Assembly (NCBI GenBank): GCA_000310025.1
Contig: FN649747.1
Location: 1,709,452 to 1,773,451, forward strand
DNA from: Ectocarpus siliculosus
Taxonomy: Eukaryota; Sar; Phaeophyceae; Ectocarpales; Ectocarpaceae
DNA length: 64,000 nucleotides
Direction: 5' to 3'
Shown here in pieces: positions 25,301-37,000 of the stretch (positions are counted from its first letter, which is position 1; each line of letters begins with the position of its first letter). The notes below the pieces were generated by a model, which did no database searches, was not told where the DNA came from, and saw only the letters and a list, made by a program, of their open reading frames with translations. A program made the translations under genes and the position numbers.

Positions 25301-27321
25301 GTTGAAAAGGAGGAAATTCGGGTCTCATGTTGTTGTTCGCTCGTACTCACCGCCACTTCTTCTTGAACGTACGTGTGTGCGAACAGGGTTGTACAGCGCG
25401 GTATTCCGCTCACGTGCTCGTTCTGCCTTTCCCTTGTGTGCGTTGGTTTCTTTCTATTACCCTGGTGTGTACAAATCAGCGTGATGAAAGAGGCGCTTCA
25501 GAACCACACGCCCCAGACGATTGTGGTGGATGAGGTATCCAACAAGAACGAGGCTAGGGCATGCTTGGACATCAAGGCTCGGTAAGGCGCCCTGAGATGT
25601 AGCATCCATTGATGTGGAGAACATTTTGGTACCTTTGACGTTGCCCAACCTTCTTCAATCGAATCAATGAGTGAGTGACACTCCTGTACACCACACTCCT
25701 GCACACCACCCTTCTGGCTTGGCGTTGCGAAATCAATACGTGTCTTGGCACACCCGGGTAGCAGAACAGGCAAGGGCTACCGGCTAGACTACCGGAGACG
25801 TACAATACTCGCCTGTGGGTAAAGAGGGAGCATGAAAACCTTCTTTTTCCCTCCTTCTTACGGAACGCTCTGTCGCTCCCAGAGGCGTCCGTGTGGTGGC
25901 GAGTGCCCACGGAGACTTGCAATCGCTGCTCGAGAACCCGGAACTCAACACTCTGGTCGGAGGCACGACAAGCGTAACCCTAGGTGATGCGATGGCCATC
26001 GCTACCAACGCGGGAAACAAGGTGCGACAACGCGAAGGAGCTAAGCACGCATGGCGGGACCGGCCTTACACCCGATAACAGGAACACTAGCCCGCCACTC
26101 GAACGATCCACTCTGTGTAGTCGGGTATGTTGAGGGTATTGCTGGCTGGTAAAACGTTGAGTGTATCGTTGGCGAGCGTGGGGGGAGCAAGGCAATCGCG
26201 TTTCACGAAACAAATGCTCCTTGCCGACCATACGTTTTGTTGTTGGGCCGAAAGGCTACGAGTGGGGATGTCTTTGCAAGCGCCAGCTAAGGTACGGGAC
26301 CGTGGCTGGCAAAAGAGATCGCGAAACTTTTTCGATACATGTGGGTCTTTAGGCTGACCTGACATTGCGTCCGATCGATACCACGGCCAGGAGGTGAAAT
26401 TTCTTGTCTCTTCTCTATGTAGTCAGCGTCACTGAGTTACGATCAGCAACGCTTTGCCCAAACGTATGGAAGCCATGGGAACATCGTAATAGTATGGTCT
26501 TGCATGTGCGGCTAACACAGGTCCAGAGGCAGCGAGCCGGTGCACCGATCTTTGACACGATCGTAGAGCTAGAGCGGGGGCAAGTGAACAAGTGGACCAT
26601 CGTGTGGAATGTCGACCTCGCTGTGGACGCTATCCTGAGCGGGAAGCCGTACAAGGTGTCGCAGAGAACCCGCATCCCGAATGACTCGGGCCTCCAACAA
26701 GCGGTGAGCGCATCGTAGGTGTAAACCCACGTGGTTGACAGTCCTTCGCGCTGCTGGTATGAAGGAATGCCTCTGAAACGAGTGATTGCTATGCAAATCA
26801 AGAAGATTGTTGGCACCGAGACCACTAACATGGTGACACACACCAACAGCCGAACATACTATTAACTGTGGAACGAAGAGGCGGGCTCCACCTGTGTTCT
26901 CTCAGCTGGGTACTGTTGTGCTGCTTTCTTTTTCACCTTCAACGCCCTTCTCAATGGGAAAGAAAACATTTTTTTCCTTGCTCAGAAGCTCACCAGGAAT
27001 ACGGTAACACACATGAATAAGATTCAGAGTCGGCACGTTTCTTCGCTCACTGGTCACCACCCGAGTCACCTAACTGGATACTGAGCCTGTACCCTCCTCG
27101 AGAGTTCTGTCTGGTTGCGTGCTGCCGGGCGTGTTGGCGTGTCTGGGTCTATGGTACCGATTTTCCACCAGGTTGCGAACTAATTCCACGTGCTCATATA
27201 CCTCGAGCTTCCCCACGCACACCTCTCCCTTCCACTCTTTGCCCAGGGTGCTGACCACGAAGATGCGGCTTTCCTTCTCAAGCACGCCTACGCGATGGAA
27301 CAGACCAAGCAGTACTACTGA
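13386..27321 (+). CDS. LOTUS-like / degenerate 3'-5' exonuclease fold / Ycf45-type AAA ATPase fusion
   Basis: Sixteen exons with unbroken phase: 13386-14423, 14845-14970, 20369-20527, 21322-21427, 21641-21789, 21950-22095, 22360-22473, 22944-23017, 23346-23509, 23882-23981, 24377-24477, 24776-24891, 25480-25581, 25883-26021, 26521-26703, 27247-27321. The product is 963 residues. Residues 51-118 and 158-225 are two related repeats with a LOTUS/OST-HTH-like pattern (e.g. [20 protein letters not shown]). Residues 290-441 resemble the EXD1/Egalitarian exonuclease fold ([32 protein letters not shown]). Residues 614-963 match Ycf45/SPD1-type ATPases: [31 protein letters not shown], Walker [10 protein letters not shown] (738-746), [18 protein letters not shown], Walker B TIVVDEV (811-817), [18 protein letters not shown]. 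Exonuclease acidic residues are mostly lost. No transit peptide is visible. The start Met is uncertain because a further 5' exon is possible. The LOTUS call is weaker than the ATPase call. Confidence 0.8.
16063..17316 (-). pseudogene. LINE reverse transcriptase, broken
   Basis: RT motifs appear in order: [87 protein letters not shown] and the catalytic box [11 protein letters not shown]. Stops at about 17005 and 16624, then a frameshift near 16200, break the frame. The C-terminal continuation ([20 protein letters not shown]) is in another frame. Confidence 0.85.
17794..18765 (-). pseudogene. LINE endonuclease (EEP/APE fold), broken
   Basis: The APE-like signature is clear: [13 protein letters not shown] at the N-terminus, [12 protein letters not shown] in the middle, and DYILVD...[11 protein letters not shown] at the end. 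One in-frame TGA at 18529-18531 interrupts an otherwise open frame, between IQET and the following residues. It lies upstream of the reverse transcriptase, as expected for an APE-type LINE. Confidence 0.8.
19680..20215 (-). repeat. Dispersed repeat R2, copy A
   Basis: About 510 bp in intron 2 of the fusion gene. Its reverse complement matches 30175-30705. Shared landmarks include the GTTGCCAAGCGACGAAAACCC region, CCTCGAGG(G/C)..., CAGAGACAGTTATAAGCACTG, GGATGACAGCTGCGTATG, and GGTGAGAACTCGGCGTGCTC (reverse complement). Estimated identity is about 80%. It sits just downstream of the LINE, so intron 2 is a nest of insertions. Confidence 0.75.
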
Positions 27322-30174
27322 TTGGAAGTCGTTCGCGGGGCGGTGAAAAGGGTATAATGGTCCTTGAACTTGAGTCTTTGATGCCAAGGTACTGTAGACC
27401 ATGGATACGTACACCAGCCTTGGCAGAGATGAGACAGGTTTTTGGAGTACGCTGGCGTGTGTCCGATTTTGTGTGTCTGAATTGCGAGCCCCCGTTGATT
27501 TGCAAACTGCCAGAGGCAGAGCTTAGTGTGAGCTGATGATGCATGGCTGTCCAGTATAGAACGGAGGGATTCGGTCGGGACTTTCGATCGATGAAGCGTA
27601 GCTTGAAGGTGTGTATTCGTTGTAGAGATAACGTTTAAGGTCTCACACGAATGATGCCATCGGAGTGGGTACCACAATGTTACAAATATTGATCCTGAAA
27701 TGTGTTGAGACTGAATGTGTTGAACTGACGAAATAAAAAGAATTTGATAACGCGATCTCTCACAGGGATGGGGGGGGAGGTGAATCGAAAGCAGTTTGTC
27801 CGACGACGACGAGAGTAGTGCGAATGTTTGTTTTATTCCCCGTTCGACAACGAGAGGCGTTCTCAGACGTGTGCCTTCGACCTACTCTAGTTTTATTGAC
27901 AGTTGCCATCTTGCAGGGCTCGCTGTTTTATGTACGTCCCACGAAAATCACCTAGAGGTGTAGACCAAACCCAGGGGTCCAGCGTGGAGGAGATTATCAA
28001 ACACAGAACAACGATAAGGATCATTCGAGTTTCGAGAGCTGAACATTCGAACAAGTGGGACTCCGAGAATTCCCGCAGCCTGCAGTTTGAAACGACAGCG
28101 CGACGGTCGTACAAAGCTGCTACTGTTGTTTGTACTCACATAGAACACCGTTTTGGTCTCTGCTCAGTACCTTCTAACGTCCGTACCGGTCCAACTGACG
28201 AAGATACTACAGACAAATGAAATAGAGCCTCACGCACGGTCCTTTCGTTCGACGATTGTGGTATGTACGACGCAAAGACTCACCGCTGAACAATATTTGT
28301 GTTCCGTACCCACCCTCATGGAACGGGAAGCGCTTCGACTACCGCTAGGTGCGCAGAGTTGGTTCCGCCGCCGGGGAGTCTACTAATAAATCTGGGGGCC
28401 GGGGGGGGGGGAGAGTTCATCCACGAGCAGAATCTAATGGAGTACTGATAATGACTGTGTCGTTTCACCCTGTGTGTCGTGTCAACACACACCACCTGTA
28501 TCTTCGAGGCTGCTCTGCACATACAATACGCGCATCTTACCGCTGGCCCCCGCGTATGCGCACGTCTCATTTGTCCACCTCGTCGGAATCGCAAAAAGGC
28601 GCGTGCCCTACGGTACCCCGCCACGTTTACTGCTGTGTAGAGCAGCTGGTGTATAGGGTTACAAATCGACGGATTGATGTGTCCGGTGTCAGGTCTCTAC
28701 AGTTTTTAAAATGGTTCACGACAACAAGCAGGCGGGTGCCCTTCCATACGGTCGCCACAGCATATGTAGTATTATAGTAGTAGTTCCTCTTTCCAAACGT
28801 TTCGCCAATAGTTGAAAGTCGGCCACAACTCCAAACAGGCTCTGGAATATCAAATTAATGCAGTTTTGGGGTGGAGGACTATAATGGCCGACATGTATAC
28901 GTTGTTTTGGCCTCCCACCGATTTTGAGCGCGGATTGTTGTTCCGAGACCCAAGCCCGTGACCTCCGCCTTGTCTCTATCTCTTCTTCGATCCGAATTGC
29001 CATCCACCACTACTCTGCAATCCTGATCAGCTGGTTCATAGCGGTTGAAGCACATGCAGTTGTTGCTCACACAGAAGCTACTCATTCTTGGACACCTAGA
29101 CGTGTACCTGGTGTGAGCGCTAATCTTATCTGTGCTGGAATTGTACCACGTGATTTCTGAAGAGTGTTATTTTGTTGTCCTGTTATTTCGTGCATCCTGT
29201 GTGGGGGGTTGAACCTGACAACCGAAACTGTGATCAGTAGTGCAACCACATGAGGGTACGTTGTTGATATGAACACGTCCTCTGTACTCTTCGCGCGGTT
29301 ACTCATTTGCTCTGACGCCACCATGGGTCGGCAGCGTGGGGGTTGCCTCGGCAACCAATCGGCCACCTTTGTTTGGATGATGCGGGCAGTGGGGCTGGTG
29401 ACTCGATTTCCCTATCAGATAGTGAGAGACTCTGGCTTCGTGTGTCAGTTGTGGTACCTTGGAGCAATCCTTGAGAAACAGTGATTCCTGCTCCGCACGA
29501 ACGAGGGGTGAGTTATGGCTGGTTCTCGCAACACGCAAAGAAGGGTATTTCATGGTGATGTACATCCACACAGTACTCACATAAACCATTAGATGCAGGA
29601 GAGTTGTGCGTTATGGCTGGTGTGATCGTGAAGAGTGTACGTGTGGATGTGTCCGAACGCAGGATGTTTCTGTCAGGGCAGAATTTCAATAGTTCACGAC
29701 ATAACGGAGGGTTTCTCCCCGATATTTTAGTAGTTGACCCAGCGGTGACCTGCAGGGGATGTTCTGTACATCGGCGTGTTATCGCACCAATTTGTCGTTG
29801 TTTTTGTAGTCGCGCTTGGCTGCAGAACTTTTCGAGTTTTCCGAACAACTTGGCGGAGGACGAATGTTTTGGACGGAACAGAGCAGCATTATCTCTGGTG
29901 CTTCACCTATATTCGGTGGTTCTCGTGGTGGCGTCTTGATTTTCCCGAACCTGGACAATGTCGCAATGTTGTCACGTGCATTTATTCCACAAGTCATGTT
30001 AGTTAGGCAGTACGCCTTTGCCCAAGTACCTAAACGACATCACTTGAGAAGGCCAACACAGTCAAGTACAATGTGTGCCATATGCGATGTACCAGTGCTT
30101 CCTACGGGCACAGCATAAAGCAAGACGGGTGCCGACCTTGTGCAAACACCGCGTTCATGTCGGTCGTTTCGACA

Positions 30175-30705
30175 GCGTTGTGACCCCCCCGCCCCTCCCC
30201 CCCCTTTGGGGTCGGGTTTTCGTCGCTTGGCAACGACGTTGTAACACACGCTGGTCGCTTCGCGAGCTCGACAACCAGGTTGCCGGGGGGGTTTTGCCTC
30301 TGGTTGTTTTTGCGGTAACCATGGTGGTCGAGTAGATTATTTTGTGCGGAGTCGAGAACCCTCACTCTGCGCAAAGGGGATGATCGCACCACGTCGTGTA
30401 AAATTGGTCAAGCTCCCTCGAGGCAGTTGCACAGTGCTTATAACTGTCTCTGGAAGTGACAGCACCAGAAAACAAATTGGTTCATTCGCAGCTGTCATCC
30501 GTATGCAGGGAAGTAAGCACAAGAAGCCGAACACCCTTAGCAGGATGCAGCGCACCGTTCATGCGACTCGCCGAATGTCCCACGGCGCTTCGCGCTTGGT
30601 GATGTGAGAGCCTGGTCCGGTGAGAACCCGGCGTGCTCCGTCCCGGCTTTATGGGGATGCGAGTTCAATAGTCTAACGACTATGTACGGCATGCACGGCT
30701 ATGAG
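30175..30705 (+). repeat. Dispersed repeat R2, copy B
   Basis: The intergenic copy of the repeat at 19680-20215, in opposite orientation. It contains TCGTCGCTTGGCAACGACGT, CTCGAGGCAGTTGCACAGTG, CTTATAACTGTCTCTGGAAG and GTCCGGTGAGAACCCGGCGT, all matched in copy A. The segment near 30615-30675 (GGTCCGGTGAGAACCC and then GCGAGTTCAA) faintly resembles A and B boxes, so a SINE origin is possible. Confidence 0.75.
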
Positions 30706-32693
30706 TATACAAACATCGCCCGTCCACCTTCAAGAGTTTGTTCGCGGCATTTCGAATGGTCCTTTCGGATTCATCCAGCCGCGTGAAAGTAGTTCCATGT
30801 GACCTCGCAGACTACCGTCCTCTACACCCCCGATCGTCGGCGGCACCGCGGTGGAACTACCACGATGTAGATCTTCATGATGGGAGTATGGCGCCGTGCG
30901 TTTATCCGGTGGGTCGTGCATAGCTTGTTGCAAGTAGGCATTGCGTGCGCTTTGGCGGGAGAATAGAGAAACAAGGTTGAGCGGGTCGGGGGGTAATGAC
31001 CCCGAAAAGAACGGGTCATGGGAAGGGTTGTGCCGATGGGACTACTAACAGCAATACAATTCTCTCTCCGTGCTCCCCTCCTTTCTGCTTGGACGCACAA
31101 AGCAGGCACGATAGCCACGAAGCTCACACGATACCTGAGGACAGGGGTGTGTAGGTGTGTACGGGGGAATAATATGGTGGCGATGATGAAAACCTGCGCG
31201 TGTGGCGTACTTCTTTGTTTCCACCCCTCTTACGCCGTTGTGCGGTGTCTGCCCTCTCGTGTCTTCTAAAGGTTCTGGTGAATGCCCCGACGAGTTTCTC
31301 CCTGCTCCGAGGCATCCTCGACGAACGGAGAACGATCTCGGCCGCAAGCGGTCGCATTGATTGGTGAGCGAATTGCACAGTATGATGACCCACGCGTCAA
31401 GCTGTTTACGCCATGCTCTTGTATGAAACGCCATCGGCTGTTGTCCCCATGCGCCCACAGATACTACCCGAGCACTGTGCAAGCTAGCTCGACAACGGCT
31501 GCGCCTAGCTCGGTATTGAGCGAGCAGAACACTTGCACAAGCAGAGCTCTTGGCGCGAAAATCCACACGAAGCACAAGGTAAGATGAGACTTCAGCATTG
31601 GGCTGTGCTGAGCCCAAAACTTGGCACTTTGTAGGGTTTGTTTAGGCGTGCCCCGCGACGTTGCCTGCTATGACTACCCCGCTGCAATTTCGACATTCAA
31701 GAGGAGTTGCTGTTCGACACGCGGAGGGAGGGGGTGGCGCACTTGAGCGTTTTCAACGTTTTTTGCAAAAACGATGTAGCCAAGATACCAAATCTAACGC
31801 TTACCGTGGATGACCAAAGAAACGATTATTTTCGTAATAGGCCAATAGTAGCGGAACTGTCCTTTGTGCCCACGGCTATTGTAGTGTAGTCACACCCTGA
31901 GGGAGTGCATGCTTATGTAACCCCAGGCACCCAGAAGAACGGGTGGAAAACATGTGGTACTTCGTATGTATGTGTCACAGTCCGAGTTTTTCGACAGTTC
32001 GCTTTCTCAAAGACGCAGAGATGGTTTTTAGACGGATGCCGAGCGGACGGAATCGTTGTTAGCAGATTGTACATTAAGTTGAGAGTTTGACCAGGAATGG
32101 AGTTCTGATAAGAACCAGCTGATGATCAATCTGGCGAGCAGACGAGTTGATTGGTGGAATTTGTTGCGCCGTTTCACCGAGCTTGGCCGGTTCCCACGGA
32201 GTGCCCTTTCCCTGTCGCAGCCGGGGGGCTTTTATCGGTGCGAAATGTTGCGAGGTGTTGACGACGCAAATGGTCTTCGACTGGTTGTCTGGCCAGTGCT
32301 GAGATGCTTGATCTGAAGCGTTTCAATGAGACCTTTCAGCCCATCTCCGGAACGGGCGAGTTTACGCGAAACTTCTCATGACGATTTCTTCGAGACTCTC
32401 GGGGAGCGAATTGTTGTCTTTGTCACTCATGCTGTGTTTTCTTGCAATACCACGGACTTCGGTCGGCCTCGTGTAGGCAGTGAACACACGCTAACCTCAG
32501 TCGAACGTTAGAAGCCCCTTCCGCTGGAAAAAATGGAAGTATTGCATGGACCGGTACTTGATTGGGCATCAAGGACCTCCCTCTCCGCCAGCTAGACTTA
32601 CATCACATATCAGCCGGAACCCCCTCCCCTTCAGTTCCCGCCCGGACCCTTCCGCGTTGTTCTCATCACGCACCCCTGTTTACCCGATGCCTC

Positions 32694-33226
32694 TCACGAC
32701 CATGTGCATGCTTCCAGCTGGGGCTGGGTTGGTTTGGTTTTCGGCAAAGCAACCGCCGCCGCCGCCGCCAACACCGCCATGGCCACCCCCACTGCGATGA
32801 CCGAAAGCGGTACCGGGCCAGCAAGAGCCACACGCCTCCAAACGGTAACGTGCAACCGGTGTCTTGCTATCCTTACGTGGTGGTGCTTTGTGTTTTTTGG
32901 GGGTCGCAACGAAGGTGGCCTAGTGGCTCCGATTTTTGCTAACTTTGATGTGATGGTGCTTTGTGATCGGGGTCGCAACAAAGAGAAAGCAGGGTCATGT
33001 GTTTTATGCTATGTAGGGAAGAACAGCTTCGCGGCGAGCGAGGGGAGGAGAGTTTAATAGAAGGGGGGTGTTGACCAGAAGGAGGGGGGGAAAGTTTTCC
33101 TCGTGACAAGGGCACCGCGTCTAGTGGTTGGAGGTTCGCGGCAGGATCGATAGCATCATCATCGAAGCCGTACAAGCGTCCGGGCAAACGGAACGAACGA
33201 GTCGCAGCTACGCGAGCAAACGATAC
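32694..33226 (-). other. Possible minus-strand exon pair of unknown function
   Basis: At about 33226-33130 a frame after a CAG acceptor reads VSFARVAATRSFRLPGRLYG then an acidic DDDAIDP. At about 32850-32694 another frame has a strongly hydrophobic segment (PLSVIAVGVAMAVLAAAAAV) before a Pro/Lys tail and a stop. Together they could be a small membrane protein. However, I could not join them by phase, and the alanine run reflects a GCC/GGC triplet repeat. Treat as weak. Confidence 0.15.
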
Positions 33227-34056
33227 CTGTGTCTGCATTTCCAGCTTTCCATGTCGGAATTGGGTAAATCACGAGTCAGAACGTGAAAGGCACACGAGGA
33301 TACCTTCCACAAGTATGCAATCGGGCTCATTATCTCGTGTTTGGTGCTCACCCTGGTGTCACCTGGCGATGCAGAGATCGACCTTGCGGGTTGAAATACC
33401 AAGTACTGGACAAAAAAAAAAGGCGAACGCACACTTTACGTTGAGATCAAACACTTGGAAACACTTGAAATACACTCCGATGGATATTTCTACAAAACGA
33501 ACACACCAACCATCAATTGAATGAAGCCCCCAGCGAAAATGTAGCAGACAGACACTCCCCATTCTCGCGCTGAGCTCCCTGTTAGACTATATGGTTGTCG
33601 GGGAAAACTTGAATCGCATGGCAAACCTAATGATACCACCTGTAGAAGACACAACAATGCAAAATACCTCTTGAGCCAACAATACTTCTACACACACAAA
33701 CACCAAGGAGTGGAAAAAACGCACGCCTTTTCCGGCTACGAGAAGAATTAAGTCGAGGGTGGTGCATCGCGTCCGTTCCCTCGATGACGATTCAAGGGAC
33801 CTCGGCGAGAGATCACGCAAACTTTAACGAAAACGTTGAATCTCGGAAGCAGCCGCGAGTGCCCAGTGCTACCTACCCAGCGAACCTCATTGGCCTGCGT
33901 GCGATTGCTGCACTGCCAGACGGGTACCAGACCCAGGGGGGTACCTTAACTCATTACGTCAGACAGCAGAGTTTGTAGCGTTCAACGACACGATCTATTT
34001 ACTGCTTTGAAAAAAAAAAAAAAACTCGGATACCGTCCCTTGTCAGCCGTGCGGTG

Positions 34057-37000
34057 CTAAGCCAACCCGCTCAAGCCTTGCAAGAAGCCCGCGGGGGGTA
34101 AGAACGTCGTGCCGCCTACAATGACCTGAGGAATTTGGAGAAAGCAGGACATGCGGGGGGGGCGCATAAACATTAGCACTTCCAAGCCGTCAATGCAGTT
34201 GGTGGAACCACCATCTGGTCGTGTTGTGCCACACAGGGAGCGTCGTGTACATCGATGTCGGCCAGCCGGCAACGTTCCGACTCCTACAAACCAGTTGCAT
34301 CTCATGAATCTAGCAGGATCTATGCACGCCAGTGAAAGCGAATCAACCCTGCGAGGGCCAGCACTGATGCTACATCACTACCCTGTTCCCTGCAGTTTCG
34401 CGGGGGTACTAAATGCATACGCAAACATTTCTCTGCCGCGCGTGAATACGGTTACCTCGACGCACCCCACTTTGTCACAACTTAGCGTGCATCCCCGCCG
34501 TGCCAGGCTACACAGCTGTACTGATTACAAGACAGGCAGCCTGTGAGCGAGCACTAACCTCCCGTCCGTGTTCTTGCATTGCCTCGTAGGCAGCCCTCAT
34601 CTCCGAGTGACACACGCCGCCGATCACGAACACGATTACTCGAGCTGGTACAAAACAAAACACACACACACAAGCACAAGCAAAGCACGGCCGGCGAAAA
34701 AGTGCAGGAATCCGATCCGGTTTGTGTGTGAGGAGCATGTGCAAAAGGAAACCGAACAAACAGGACACCGTAGTGGTTCAGAAATACTGCTTGTAAGCTA
34801 CCGCGTGAGAGACGAGGAAAGGAAGGGCAGCAAGCACCCAACGACCACGTCTGCGTTGACGGGTGCGAACGTGCGTCAACAGGGTGGCTGGCTCAACAAA
34901 AAACAAACAAGTCGCCAAACGCAACGAACGACGCCGCTGCAACGTCCGTCTCACCTCCGCTGTACGTTGTCGCCTCCTGCCCACCACCCTTGCGGATGCT
35001 GCGTCCCACCGCCTTCTTCGGCGCCTGCCGCAGGAGGGTCACGACAACGAAACACACGAGAGTAATTTGTGATTGTCGGTCCTTGAGCTTTTGCACCTGG
35101 AGCTGACATAGGCGAGTTCCAGCACTGTACGCCATCGCATTGCGTTCGCGGTGTAGCAGCATTCCATTGGGATGGGCAACAGGCAGGACGAACACTGAAA
35201 GCAATTCCTTTCTAGACGAACCAGGAAGCTTCAGTTGAAGGACGACATGCAGTCGCCCTCCCTACCAGGGCTGAGACCACCTAAAGCGACGTCATTTCAC
35301 TCGCGTTCCGGGAAGCCAGCGACAGTGCCAAACCGTCTATTTCTAGCCTGAACCCCCCTCCCAGCGTACTCCCCACTTTCGTTTCGTCGATGTAGAGCAC
35401 TCAATCGTACAAAGACTGAAAAAACACGACTGTAACGACAAGGCATCACGCTCCGACCATGCCAGGCCATATGTATGTACACACGAACCTCTTGAGGCAT
35501 CGGCAAGAGGGAAGGGAAGGCGTCGAAAGAGAGGGTCCCCGAGAGCATCTTGGCCAAGGTCTCCTTCAGGGGAGTTTTATACCTGCAAAACATATCGAAA
35601 ACCGAAAACAGTCACATGTGACAACAGCCTTAGCGACCACAGTCGACACAGGACATCATAGGAGCTCAGGTCGCTGCCACAAACGCGATGTCTCCACGTA
35701 TTGCGAGCCCTCGCTAACCCACTTGGTAGCACTAGCCAACGTCTGAACCTTAGGATCACCATATTGGCCATTTTCACACGGGATTCCGGTTGGTAACTGC
35801 CGCTCCGTACCCCCAAGCTTGGCCAGGGATGTTGAGACAAGCCCCGCTACCTCTTGCGCTGCGTCAACCGCGTATAAACTGCGTCAAACCGTAATCCCAG
35901 AAAGCATGCCCCAAGAGACGGGAGTATTAGCCGCAATTTTGCAAGAGGTCCTTTATACGCCACGTATACGGTGGCGATGCACACATGTCCATGGCATGCG
36001 CACCTCATGTGGGTGAAGTCGTTCGTTTCTTCCTGTTTGGAAGCGCCGAAACCGAGCGACTTGAACAACTTGTTGCCTTTCTTGGCGCTGGATGGATCGG
36101 AGAAGCCGCCGACCCCGCCGCCGACCCCCGCCGCGGCCGCCAGTCTTTCCAATCCGGTCAGCGTCGGCACTGACGTCGAGGCTAGCTGTGCTGCCCTGCG
36201 AATGCGCAGCGCAAAGCGCGCACACCGAATCATGCACAACTGCTGTCAGATTTGAAACAAGGGTAAACAAGAGCGTCGACAAACTTTACAGCACATGAGG
36301 CCTGGAAAAGCAAGCAAGCACAAAGAGGGGAACCGCACACGCGCTAGAGCACCGCAAAAAAACGTGTTTCAAAATATTCATGCTGCAGATGCTGTACATG
36401 GCGGGCGCTTCGGCTCAAGTATCTGCTATTGCGCCGGACAGCGTGAGCGCGGCAATCAATCACCTGACAACCCTCGTTTTCTCGTCGGAAGTGGCCTTGG
36501 TCTGCGTAGCGTTGAAGATGCCCACCAGTCTGAGCTTCATCTCCTGCGACAGCAACAAAAAAATGAAAAAGCCAACAAAGAGTCAAACTTTACATCAGGT
36601 AGTTGGCACACCGGGCATCCGTACTATTTAGTCGTACCGTGCACGCATCCAGCTCCACAAAGCGGCTCGGCATGTAGGGCAAGCACACCGCCCTATCGAC
36701 ACAATGCCTCACGCATGCTGTCAGAGCTGAATGGAAGCCGTTTAGATCAACACGGTAACAACAACAAGAACGATTTCAGGGCAGGACATCGACATGGGCA
36801 TGGACATGGCCCAATAACGTAAGCCCAGCTTAACCGCCTGGTTGTCAAACTCCTGCTCCCAAAATCCACAAGCAAGTGCCAGGCAAGGTCCTCTACCTCC
36901 GGTGTCCGCGAGGCCTTGAGGATCTCGAGCAAGCCCGGTTGCACGTCGCCGCCTTCGATGACCCACCCCTCCAAGATGTCCTTGCACTTTCTACTCCTGC

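Larger units (their letters stand above)
27322..34056. other. 6.7-kb convergent gene-poor region
   Basis: This lies between the stops of the fusion gene and the opposing Sec1 gene. It contains repeat R2 copy B (30175-30705), G-rich runs (28398-28412, 30190-30205), and scattered short frames without recognisable families. I find no exon chain with consistent phase apart from the weak minus-strand candidate at 32694-33226. Long 3' UTRs probably occupy its edges. Confidence 0.45.

Noticed and set aside
26704-26718. Fusion gene ending at 26718
   Set aside because: The frame does reach a stop there, but GTGAGC at 26704 is a good donor and the next exon at 27247 continues in phase with protein-like sequence.
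27070-27414. Minus-strand 114-codon open frame that looks protein-like ([20 protein letters not shown])
   Set aside because: It is antisense to the last exon of the fusion gene (27247-27321), which joins in phase 0 to the preceding exon and encodes [19 protein letters not shown] then a stop.
35690-35745. Extra minus-strand Sec1 exon (VQTLASATKWVSEGSQ)
   Set aside because: It lies between exons that already join in phase with good SM alignment, and its phase does not fit.
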